Shown here in pieces: positions 41,276 to 49,009 of a DNA stretch of 64,000 bases. The stretch is from S015-6 sp964479535. GTDB taxonomy: Bacteria > Desulfobacterota > DSWW01. A program made the translations under genes and the position numbers. Each line of letters begins with the position of its first letter. Position 1 is the stretch's first letter. The notes beneath the pieces are model-generated. The model did no database searches, had not been told where the DNA came from, and saw only the letters and a program-made list of their open reading frames with translations. The DNA is taken from positions 1-64,000 of the forward strand of contig CAYZMM010000021.1 in NCBI GenBank assembly GCA_964479535.1, written 5' to 3'.

Positions 41276-41468
41276 CATTCCCTCCTTTCAGCTTCATGAG
41301 CGCATCGGGTAAGGGACCTGTTTCTCGATCGCTTTCAGTGAGATTGCTTTCTAGCCGCAGATCCATTACAATATTATGTTTATTCATTACATTACATTGC
41401 CTTTGATGCAAGAGAAGGAAGAATTGTTTTAAGGTTTACACCCAGGGGAGAAGAAGGGGAGACATGAC

Positions 41469-42374
41469 ATGAAGGCGGTGCGCATTCCATTGTCGTCGGG
41501 ACCAGGGAAACCCGCAACCCTTTGGATCCTTCCGGTCGTGATCATCCTTTTGAGCCTTCACCCCTCTGCCGGGTCTGCCGACATGGTCCTGAGCGAACGA
41601 ACCGAAATCGTCGGGGGTCCGCCCATGAAGGGGCAGGCGCCGGCCGGTATGCGTTCGCGCGAGTCCACCACCTATCTGCAGGGAAAGCGGATCCGCACCG
41701 AGACCGAGGGCCACATCTGGGTGCTGGATTTTGAAAAGGGAATGCTCATTACGATCAATCCGAAGGCGAAGACCTATACAGAGATGAGTTTGAAAGACCT
41801 CAAGGAGGCCCAGAAACAGGCGATGGAGTGGATGAAAGGTCTGCGGGACCAGATGGAAGAGAAGATGAAGACCATGCCTGCCGAGTCCAGGGCGGCTATG
41901 CAGAAGAAGCTCGATTCCCTGCCTCAGGGCATGTTCGGGGAACAGGAAGAGCCGGCCAAGGTCGAGGTGAAGGCAACGGGCAAGAAACAGACGATCAACG
42001 GCTATGCCTGTAAGGAATACGAGATCTATGAGGACGGAGAATTGACGGCCCGATACTGGTTGGCCCCCTCCGTGTCCACCGAGGTCTTCGACGCATACCA
42101 GCAGGAGATCCGCCGCTGGCTTGGGGAAATGGGGCCTCTGGGAGCCAATCGTCTGCGGGAGTGGGAGCATATTCGGGAAAACGGATTCCCGATCAAGGTT
42201 ACGAGAGTCAAGCCGATCGCAGGCAAGGTCTCCTTCAATCGAGAGATTCTCAAGGTGGAGGAGAAGACCCTGGACCCGGGGCTCTTTGCGCCGCCGAAGG
42301 ATTACAAGCGCACCGAAGCACCGGCCATGCCGAAGCTCGGCGCCCAACCGGGGACGAAGCCCCCGCCCAAGTAG
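41469..42374 (+). CDS. Exported protein, DUF4412-like
   Basis: 301 residues with a signal segment (ILPVVIILLSLHPSAGSAD). The body has STTYLQGKRIRTETEGHIWV, FEKGMLITINPKAKTYTEM and TINGYACKEYEIYEDGELTA, typical of periplasmic proteins that handle lipids or bind hydrophobic ligands (the LolA/DUF4412 group). A charged helix lies between (residues 100-160), and the C-terminus is Pro/Lys-rich. The function is unknown. It is the first of a plus-strand run. Confidence 0.75.
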   Translation: MKAVRIPLSSGPGKPATLWILPVVIILLSLHPSAGSADMVLSERTEIVGGPPMKGQAPAGMRSRESTTYLQGKRIRTETEGHIWVLDFEKGMLITINPKAKTYTEMSLKDLKEAQKQAMEWMKGLRDQMEEKMKTMPAESRAAMQKKLDSLPQGMFGEQEEPAKVEVKATGKKQTINGYACKEYEIYEDGELTARYWLAPSVSTEVFDAYQQEIRRWLGEMGPLGANRLREWEHIRENGFPIKVTRVKPIAGKVSFNREILKVEEKTLDPGLFAPPKDYKRTEAPAMPKLGAQPGTKPPPK

Positions 42375-42460
42375 AGCGGAAGTGTGAGCGATCCCGAAAG
42401 AAGCCTTCCTCTGAAATCCGCGTCCCCCCTCGCTTCTCGCCCGAAGGGGCTGCCGATCTC

Positions 42461-43387
42461 ATGAAGCAACGAGCCTTGGTGACCGGCGCCTGCGGCTTCA
42501 TCGGCGGCCATGTCGTAGAACGTTTACTGGAGGACGGGTGGGACGTCCGGGCCACGGATCCGCCCGAGGCGGACAGCAGCGGCCTGCCTTCGGATGTGGC
42601 CTGGGTGCCTGCGGATCTGACCCTGCGGGAGGCGACGGCGCCCCTGGTCCAGGGGGTGGAGGTGGTCTTTCATGCGGCACAGATGCCCGATTCCCCGGAG
42701 CCCTGGGAACGGCTCTACCGGACGAATGTGATGGGAACGGAGTACCTGCTCGAGGCGGCCCGCCGCGCCGGCGTGAAGCGTGTCGTGAGCTGGTCGAGCT
42801 ACCGTGTGTACGGTAGGATCAGCAAGGTCCTCCAGCCCGTGGACGAAGACCAGCCGGTTCGACCCAGAGGGCCGCTCGGGCGCTCCATGGCCATGCGGGA
42901 CGCGGTGGTGTGGAGGTATCACGAGGCGGGCCTGCCGGCGACCGTTCTGCGGCCCAGCATGCCTTACGGTCTCCGGGCCCGTGGAGGGCTCGTCGGGCTG
43001 ATTCGCCGCCTGAACGGGCTGCCTCGTGTGCCTGTTCCGGTCAGCGGTGCGCACAGGGCCATGAGCGTGAACGTGAAGGACGTCGCCAGGGCCGCCTCGT
43101 TTGTGGCCCGGAGGGAAGATGCTGTGGGCGAGGAATACAACCTTACCGACGACGGGCGGTACACGACCCGTGATTTCCTCGTGCTGCTGGCCGAAGCGCT
43201 TGGAAAGCGAACACTGTCGGTTCCGGCCTCCGGGTTCTTCCTGCAGGCAGGATCCTGGCTGAGCGTTGATTTTGTTCCATCCAACAGTAAAATCAAGTCA
43301 CTGGATTTCCGGTTCGAGTACCCGGACCCGCGTTCGGGGATCCCGGAAACCGTCGAGGAGCTTCACCGCGAAGGATATCTGAAATAG
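42461..43387 (+). CDS. Extended SDR / NAD-dependent epimerase-like protein lacking the catalytic Tyr-Lys
   Basis: 308 residues from MKQRALVTGACGFIGGHVVE, with the intact nucleotide-binding GxxGxxG and VVFHAAQMPDSPEPWERLY, RTNVMGTEYLLEAARRAGVK and SSYRVYG. At the place where active members have YxxxK, here there is GPLGRSMAMRDAVVW: the Tyr is Leu and the Lys is Met. It should bind NAD(P) but lacks the usual catalytic pair. It may be a sensor or a binding protein; the length and fold are otherwise normal. A GAAGGGG stretch lies about 15 bases upstream. Confidence 0.85.
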   Translation: MKQRALVTGACGFIGGHVVERLLEDGWDVRATDPPEADSSGLPSDVAWVPADLTLREATAPLVQGVEVVFHAAQMPDSPEPWERLYRTNVMGTEYLLEAARRAGVKRVVSWSSYRVYGRISKVLQPVDEDQPVRPRGPLGRSMAMRDAVVWRYHEAGLPATVLRPSMPYGLRARGGLVGLIRRLNGLPRVPVPVSGAHRAMSVNVKDVARAASFVARREDAVGEEYNLTDDGRYTTRDFLVLLAEALGKRTLSVPASGFFLQAGSWLSVDFVPSNSKIKSLDFRFEYPDPRSGIPETVEELHREGYLK

Positions 43388-43448
43388 GGCCGGCAGGAGC
43401 CCTGCAGGTCGGGTGAGGCTCGGTGTTCCTGCGCAGGAAAGGAAGAGT

Positions 43449-45560
43449 ATGTATCAAGAGACGATTTCGATCAATGGCAAGGAGACACATCTCGAGACCG
43501 GCAGAATCGCAAGACAGGCGAATGGGGCGGTTCTGTGCCGCGAGGGGGACACCGTGGTCTTGGTCACCGCTGTGCACGAGAAGCCGCAGCGCACAGGGTT
43601 GGATTTCTTCCCCATGACGGTGGAATACCGCGAGAGAACCGCTGCCGCCGGTCGCCTGCCCGGCGGGTTCTTCAAACGGGAGATGCGGCCGGCGGACAGG
43701 GAAACCCTGACCTCCCGCCTCGTGGACCGGTGCCTGCGGCCATTGTTTCCGAAGGAGTTCAAGAACGAGACCCAGATCATCGCCACGGTACTCAGCTTCG
43801 ACCCGGATGCGGATCCGGGCGTTCTGGCCATTACCGGGGCTTCCGCTGCGACGCACATCTCGGACATGCCCTGGTGCGGGCCGGTGGCCGGGATTCGTGT
43901 GGCCCAGGTGGAGGGGCAGTTCGTGGCCAACCCCTCTTTCGACGAGAAAGAGAGGGCGGATCTGGACCTGATCGTGGCGGTGGCGACCAATGGCCTGGTG
44001 ATGGTGGAGGGGACCTGCGAGGAGGTGCCCGAGTCCGTGGTCGTCGAAGCGCTTCAGTTCGCCCAGGAGGCTGCCCAGCCCCTTCTGAGGGGCGTGGAGC
44101 GGATGCGGGAGCAGGTCGGCAGGGAGAAGATCGTCCTCGAGGACCTCCCTACGGAGGACCCGCAATGGGTGGAGGAAATCTGCGAGGCGGCCAGGCCCGA
44201 GCTTCAGGCGATCCTGCGGGCCGCCATGGAGAAACAGCCGCTGCAGCAGGCCATCAAGGACTTGAGGAACCGGATCATCGAGCGGTTTGCAGGAGAAGGC
44301 GAGGATGCCGCGGAAAAGGCGAAGAAGGTCCGCAGCATCTTCGAGGACCTGGAAACCACGGAGGTGAGAGGGCTGCTCGTTCGGGAAAGCCTGCGCGTCG
44401 ACGGCCGGGGTCCGAAGGACATCCGGCCCATCTCGGGCGCTGTGGGCTGGCTTCCCCGGACCCACGGATCGGCCCTGTTCACGAGGGGCGAGACCCAGGC
44501 CATGGTGAGCTGCACCCTGGGCACGGGTCGGGACGAGCAGATCGTCGAGGCCCTGAGCGGTGAGACGAGAGAGAGTTTCCTGCTTCACTACAATTTCCCG
44601 CCCTACAGCGTGGGCGAGGTCAGGCGGATCATGGGGCCGGGCCGCAGGGAGATCGGACACGGCAACCTGGCCCGCCGTGCCCTCGACTCGGTCATTCCGG
44701 ATCCGGATCTGTTTCCGTACACGATTCGGATCGTCTCCGACATCAGCGAGTCGAACGGTTCCTCTTCGATGGCCACGGTCTGCGGAGGGACGCTGGCCAT
44801 GATGGATGCGGGAGCCCCCATCAAGGCGCCCGTGGCAGGGATCGCCATGGGTCTCGTCCAGGAGGGGGATCAGATCGTCGTCCTCTCCGACATCCTCGGC
44901 ACGGAGGACCACCTGGGAGACATGGACTTCAAGCTCGCCGGCACCCGGGAAGGGATCACCGCGGTGCAACTCGACAACAAGCTCGGCGAAGTGAAGCCGC
45001 AGGTATTGACCGAGGCCCTGGAACAGGCAAGGCAGGGCAGGAACCACATCCTGGATGAGATGCTCAAGATCCTGGAAGCTCCCCGAGAGGACATTTCCCA
45101 GTACGCGCCCCAGGTCCACGTGGTGACCATCCGCAAAGAGCGAATCCGCGATCTCATCGGGCCCCAGGGAAGGGTCATCCAGCAGATCCAGACGCAGACC
45201 GGCACGAACATCGAGGTCAATGACGACGGCCTGATCAAGGTCTACTCGCCGGGCAAGGATGCCCTGGAAGAGGCCCTGCGCATGATCAAGTATTACACCG
45301 CCGACCTGGAACTGGGCAAGATCTACCGGGGTACGGTCGTCTCCGTAAAGGACTTCGGCGCCTTTGTGAAGATCTTCGGGAACATGGAAGGGCTGGTTCA
45401 CATATCGGAACTGGACAATTACCGTGTCAACAAGGTGAGCGACATCCTCAAGGAAGGGGAAGAGACCCTTGTCAAGGTGGTCGACGTGGATCGGCAGGGT
45501 AAGATCAAGCTGAGCCGAAAGGATGCGATGGATGCCCCGGCAAGCGAAATCGAGGGTTAG
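43449..45560 (+). CDS. pnp: Polyribonucleotide nucleotidyltransferase
   Basis: 703 residues with two RNase PH domains, a helical linker, KH and S1. Catalytic elements include ETQAMVSCTLG, FPPYSVGE, SDISESNGSSSMATVCGG and GDMDFKLAG, with the active Asp/Lys in VQLDNK. The KH core is IRDLIGPQGRVIQQIQ and the S1 part GTVVSVKDFGAFVKIF. It degrades RNA 3'-5' by phosphorolysis. It is not next to rpsO, its usual neighbour. The ATG at 43449 is preceded by AGGAAAGGAAG. Confidence 0.96.
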   Translation: MYQETISINGKETHLETGRIARQANGAVLCREGDTVVLVTAVHEKPQRTGLDFFPMTVEYRERTAAAGRLPGGFFKREMRPADRETLTSRLVDRCLRPLFPKEFKNETQIIATVLSFDPDADPGVLAITGASAATHISDMPWCGPVAGIRVAQVEGQFVANPSFDEKERADLDLIVAVATNGLVMVEGTCEEVPESVVVEALQFAQEAAQPLLRGVERMREQVGREKIVLEDLPTEDPQWVEEICEAARPELQAILRAAMEKQPLQQAIKDLRNRIIERFAGEGEDAAEKAKKVRSIFEDLETTEVRGLLVRESLRVDGRGPKDIRPISGAVGWLPRTHGSALFTRGETQAMVSCTLGTGRDEQIVEALSGETRESFLLHYNFPPYSVGEVRRIMGPGRREIGHGNLARRALDSVIPDPDLFPYTIRIVSDISESNGSSSMATVCGGTLAMMDAGAPIKAPVAGIAMGLVQEGDQIVVLSDILGTEDHLGDMDFKLAGTREGITAVQLDNKLGEVKPQVLTEALEQARQGRNHILDEMLKILEAPREDISQYAPQVHVVTIRKERIRDLIGPQGRVIQQIQTQTGTNIEVNDDGLIKVYSPGKDALEEALRMIKYYTADLELGKIYRGTVVSVKDFGAFVKIFGNMEGLVHISELDNYRVNKVSDILKEGEETLVKVVDVDRQGKIKLSRKDAMDAPASEIEG

Positions 45561-45569
45561 GCCGTCCCT

Positions 45570-46220
45570 CTAGTTGTTTCTTTTGAAGGGGCGTCGGCCG
45601 CCCCGGTCCCTGGAGGATTCGGGGGCCGCCGGCGGATTGAGGAAGCGGACGGATTCCGGATCGATGGTCTGCATCTGCAGGGCGACGGACCGCGGGACGA
45701 TCGTGTAGTCGTCCTCCTCGCTGCCCGGCACCTCCACGATGGCCGCCTGGCCTTTTTCCAGCCTGCCCGTCAGTTCATCCGACAGATCGAGGAACGGGAT
45801 CCTTTTGTCCCGCGTAACGAAATAGAACCGTCGCGCCCCGAAGCCGGTTTCCTTCAGGCTTCCATCCTCCACCATCTTCTGAATCCGCTCCCTGGCCTCG
45901 CTCTCGGAAAGTTGGGACCAGTCCTCCGGCGGTTCCTCGGTTTCGGCCGCTGCCGGGGAGGGCTCCGGGCCCCTCCTGGAAGGGGACGCAGGCGGATTTG
46001 CTTCATCTACGCGCATCGTGCGGCCCTTGAAGCTTGTCTCGTTCAGTTCCTTCTTCGCCTTGTCGGCCTCGGACGCGTCGGCCATCTCGACAAAACCGAA
46101 TCCCTTGCCTTCGATCACATTGACCGATTCCACCGTGCCGTAATCGGAAAACAGCTCTTCGAGCTCATCATTCGTCACCGAGTAGTTCAAGTTCCCGACG
46201 TAGAGTTTCTTGCCTGCCAT
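45570..46220 (-). CDS. RNA-recognition-motif protein with a DUF2058-like C-terminus
   Basis: 216 residues from MAGKKLYVGNLNYSVTNDEL. Residues 1-80 are an RRM with RNP2 LYVGNL and RNP1 GKGFGFVEM. A Pro/Glu linker is followed by a C-terminal domain (about 105-200: ARRFYFVTRDKRIPFLDLSD, QAAIVEV, DYTIVPRSVALQMQTIDPES) that resembles the C-terminal part of DUF2058/YaiL proteins. The tail is GGRRPFKRNN. Bacterial RRM proteins are often cold-induced RNA chaperones. It converges on pnp with nine bases between stops. Confidence 0.85.
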   Translation of the reverse strand: MAGKKLYVGNLNYSVTNDELEELFSDYGTVESVNVIEGKGFGFVEMADASEADKAKKELNETSFKGRTMRVDEANPPASPSRRGPEPSPAAAETEEPPEDWSQLSESEARERIQKMVEDGSLKETGFGARRFYFVTRDKRIPFLDLSDELTGRLEKGQAAIVEVPGSEEDDYTIVPRSVALQMQTIDPESVRFLNPPAAPESSRDRGGRRPFKRNN

Positions 46221-46315
46221 GAGTACCCCCAGCACAACACTTGGTTTTTCTTCCGTCCGCCTGGGCTCAGGCGGATCGTTTTCCGGTGATTCCGGTCTGA
46301 CTACATAAACATCCC

Positions 46316-46344
46316 ATTATAGTGGGTTTGCATTTTTTCCGCAA
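46316..46344 (-). promoter_or_regulatory. Promoter of the RRM protein gene
   Basis: On the minus strand TTGCGG (46339-46344), 17 bases, and perfect TATAAT (46316-46321). The start would be near 46309, leaving an 88-base leader, as in many cold-shock-type RNA-binding genes. The remaining 46345-46476 contains TTGACA at 46412 but no well-placed -10 for the next gene. Confidence 0.6.
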
Positions 46345-46476
46345 CGGCCGGAACAAGGGCGACCGGTTCCAGGTCCTCTCCTTCCACGCAAGAGGGCGAC
46401 GTTCGTTCTTTACGTTGACAACGCACCGGGGAGATGAAACACTCTGTTCTAAATTCTCTTCAGGAGGAAAGATAGC

Positions 46477-47292
46477 GTGCCGACGACGAGCGCGACCTCG
46501 AAGGGCGGCCTCTTCACGGTCCTGGCTGTTCTGCTGCTCGCCTGGCCCCCCTGCCAGGCCCAAGCGGAGACGTTCCGCAGCCCCTCGGACGGGATCCAGT
46601 CCATGGTCTACGAAGACGGCAGGCTCAGCCTGGACGCGAGGAACGCCTCCCTCGACAAGCTTCTGAAGGAGGTTGCCCGCATGGCGAGGCTCACCGTAGT
46701 GGCCGACGCCCCGATCGAGGGCAATGTCACCGTGTACGCGGATCGTGTTCCTCTGGAAAAGGCGTTGCGAAAGATCCTGCGGGGAATAGACACCAGCTTT
46801 GTCTACACGGCAAAGGCGGGCGCCTCTCCGGCCGAGTACGAGGTGGCGGAGGTCAGGATCTACCTGGCAAAGACCGGGCAGGGCGAGACCCGGCGGTATT
46901 CCTATGCGCGAAACAGGGCGGATGAAACGGAAGACCGGTCACGTTCGGCCCGCAGGCCCGGCCGGGGCCGTGGGGCCGTGCCCCGGTCGCCTTCTGCTAT
47001 CCGTCCCCCCCCTCCGCCCATCGGCTCCACGGAGGAGGCCCGACGGCTCATCACGGAGCTGATGCAGGGGAACCTGGACGAGCTCGACGACATCGCCGAG
47101 CGGCTCAAGGCTCAGAACCCCGAGGTGGAGGCTCAGATCGAGGAGTTCCTGGAATCCCTCGAGGAGGTCACGTCGCGGGAGGCCTTCGAAGGCCAAGCGC
47201 CGATTCCCTCCCTGGAGGGATTGGGCAGCATGCAGAACCTGATGGAGCAGATGAGGCAGCGGCGAAGGATATCTCCGGGGCAGGAGGAGTAG
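46477..47292 (+). CDS. Exported protein with STN/secretin-short-domain-like region
   Basis: 271 residues from a GTG start with CAGGAGGAAAG upstream. After a signal segment (VLAVLLLAWPPCQAQAE), residues 45-110 look like an STN domain (LSLDARNASLDKLLKEVARM, NVTVYADRVPLEKALRKIL). Secretin and TonB-receptor N-domains use this fold. A Pro/Arg-rich linker and an acidic C-terminus (MQGNLDELDDIAERLKAQ) follow. No secretin domain is present, so it is not the channel itself. The role is unknown. Confidence 0.75.
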   Translation: MPTTSATSKGGLFTVLAVLLLAWPPCQAQAETFRSPSDGIQSMVYEDGRLSLDARNASLDKLLKEVARMARLTVVADAPIEGNVTVYADRVPLEKALRKILRGIDTSFVYTAKAGASPAEYEVAEVRIYLAKTGQGETRRYSYARNRADETEDRSRSARRPGRGRGAVPRSPSAIRPPPPPIGSTEEARRLITELMQGNLDELDDIAERLKAQNPEVEAQIEEFLESLEEVTSREAFEGQAPIPSLEGLGSMQNLMEQMRQRRRISPGQEE

Positions 47293-47299
47293 AAGGGGG

Positions 47300-48793
47300 T
47301 CAGGGGCGTTTGCTTCGGACCCGGCCGACCGCTTCTTTCCAACCTTTGTACAGGGCTTCCCTCTCCTTCGGGGACATGGTGGGTTCGAAGACCCTCTCCC
47401 CCCGGCGGGCCCGCCCCAGTTCCTCGCTCCCTTTCCAGTAGCCCACGCCCAGGCCCGCCAGGAAGGCCGCCCCGAGCGCGGTGGTCTCGACCATGGCGGG
47501 CCGGTCGACCCGGACATCCAGAATATCCGCCTGGAACTGCATCAGGAAGTCGTTGGCGCTCGCCCCGCCGTCCACGCGCAGCTCCTTGATCGGTATGCCC
47601 GCGTCCGCCGACATGACCTGCACCACGTCCCGGGTCTGATAGGCGATCGATTCGAGGGTCGCCCGAACGATGTGCGCGCGATTCGAGCCGCGGGTCAGGC
47701 CGATGATCGCGCCCCTCGCCTCCATGTCCCAGTAGGGCGCCCCCAGTCCGACGAAGGCAGGCACCATGTAGACGCCCTGGGTTTCCGGGACGCTCCGGGC
47801 GATCCGTTCGCTGTCCGCGGCCTGCTCCACGAAGCCGAGCTCGTCCCGCAGCCACTGCACCGCCGCGCCGGTCGTGAAGATCGCGCCCTCCAGGGCGTAG
47901 GCGGGCCCCCCCGTCTCCGAGCAGGCCAGCGTGGTCAGCAGGCCCTGGGTTGACCGGACGGCCTTGCCGCCTGTGTACATCAGCAGGAAGGAGCCCGTTC
48001 CGTAGGTGTTCTTGACCATGCCGGGTTCCCAGCACGCCTGTCCGAACAGCGCTGCCTGCTGGTCGCCGGCAATCCCTGCGATGGGGATCTCGGAACCGAA
48101 GGGCGGTTCGGCTACCGTGTGGGCACACACGCCGCTCGATGGCGTCACTTCCGGGAGAACCCCTTCCGGGATGCGGAGCAGGTCGAGAATGTCCGTATCC
48201 CACTTCCGATCGTATATATTGTAGGCGAGCGTACGGGAGGCGTTCGTGTAGTCCGTGACGTGGGCCTGCCCGCCGCTCAGCTTCCAGATGAGCCAGGTGT
48301 CGATCGTTCCGAACAGCAGTTCGCCCTGCTCGGCCCGTTTCCTTGCGCCCGGCACGTTGTCCAGCAGCCACTGGAGCTTCGTGCCCGAGAAATAGGCGTC
48401 CAGGACCAGTCCGGTCCTCTCCCGGAACCAATTCTCCCGCCCCTGGTCACGGAGTTCCTGGCAGATCGGTGCGGTTCTCCTGCACTGCCAGACGATGGCG
48501 TTGTGAACCGGCTCGCCCGAGTGCCGGTCCCAAAGCACGGAGGTTTCGCGCTGGTTGGTGATCCCGATGGCGGCGATCCGGTCCGCAGGGATACCGGCTT
48601 CGCGCAACGCCTGCTCGATGACCGTGCACGTGACCTCCCAGATGGCCTCGGGGTCGTGCTCGACCCAGCCGGGCCGGGGGTAGATCTGCCCGAATTCCGA
48701 GTAGGCGCGCCCCACCGGGCGGCCGTCGTGGTCCAGGAGGAGGACGGTGGTTCCGGTGGTGCCCTGGTCGATGGCCAAGAGGTAGGAACGCAT
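47300..48793 (-). CDS. glpK: Glycerol kinase
   Basis: 497 residues, standard FGGY kinase length. Motifs: AIDQGTTGTTVLLLD at the start, the substrate loop TNQRETSVLWD, WLIWKLSGGQAHVTDYTNAS and the ATP-site GGASANDFLMQFQADIL. It phosphorylates glycerol to glycerol 3-phosphate. AAAGGAG precedes the ATG. It stands alone, with glpF or glpD not adjacent. Confidence 0.97.
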   Translation of the reverse strand: MRSYLLAIDQGTTGTTVLLLDHDGRPVGRAYSEFGQIYPRPGWVEHDPEAIWEVTCTVIEQALREAGIPADRIAAIGITNQRETSVLWDRHSGEPVHNAIVWQCRRTAPICQELRDQGRENWFRERTGLVLDAYFSGTKLQWLLDNVPGARKRAEQGELLFGTIDTWLIWKLSGGQAHVTDYTNASRTLAYNIYDRKWDTDILDLLRIPEGVLPEVTPSSGVCAHTVAEPPFGSEIPIAGIAGDQQAALFGQACWEPGMVKNTYGTGSFLLMYTGGKAVRSTQGLLTTLACSETGGPAYALEGAIFTTGAAVQWLRDELGFVEQAADSERIARSVPETQGVYMVPAFVGLGAPYWDMEARGAIIGLTRGSNRAHIVRATLESIAYQTRDVVQVMSADAGIPIKELRVDGGASANDFLMQFQADILDVRVDRPAMVETTALGAAFLAGLGVGYWKGSEELGRARRGERVFEPTMSPKEREALYKGWKEAVGRVRSKRP

Positions 48794-48911
48794 CGCGCTG
48801 GCTCCTTTCGCAGACTTATCGAAGAGAACCCACTTTACTGAAATGGCGGTTCCGGGGCAACGGTCCTTCTTGACTTCCTTGGAGAGAACTCCTTACGATC
48901 GGTTTTCGAGA

Positions 48912-48990
48912 TAAAAGGTGAAAGGTAAAAGGTGAAAGGTGAAAGGAAAATGGCGATCCCATGATGCTTTAATCTTCAACCTTTCACCTT
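48912..48990. repeat. AAAGGTGAAAGGT tract and its inverted copy upstream of polA
   Basis: A purine tract of AAAGGTGAAAGGT units (48914-48945) faces an exact inverted dodecamer ACCTTTCACCTT (48979-48990), so the transcript can form a stem ending about 20 bases before the polA ATG. The same sort of tract (CCTTTGTCCTTTG) lies at 11059-11090. Confidence 0.55.
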
Positions 48991-49009
48991 TGACCTGGAA
49001 GAGGTTCCA

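Noticed and set aside
43293..45401. Long minus-strand ORF of 702 codons over pnp
   Set aside because: Antisense shadow of pnp, produced by high GC; the plus strand encodes a complete PNPase.
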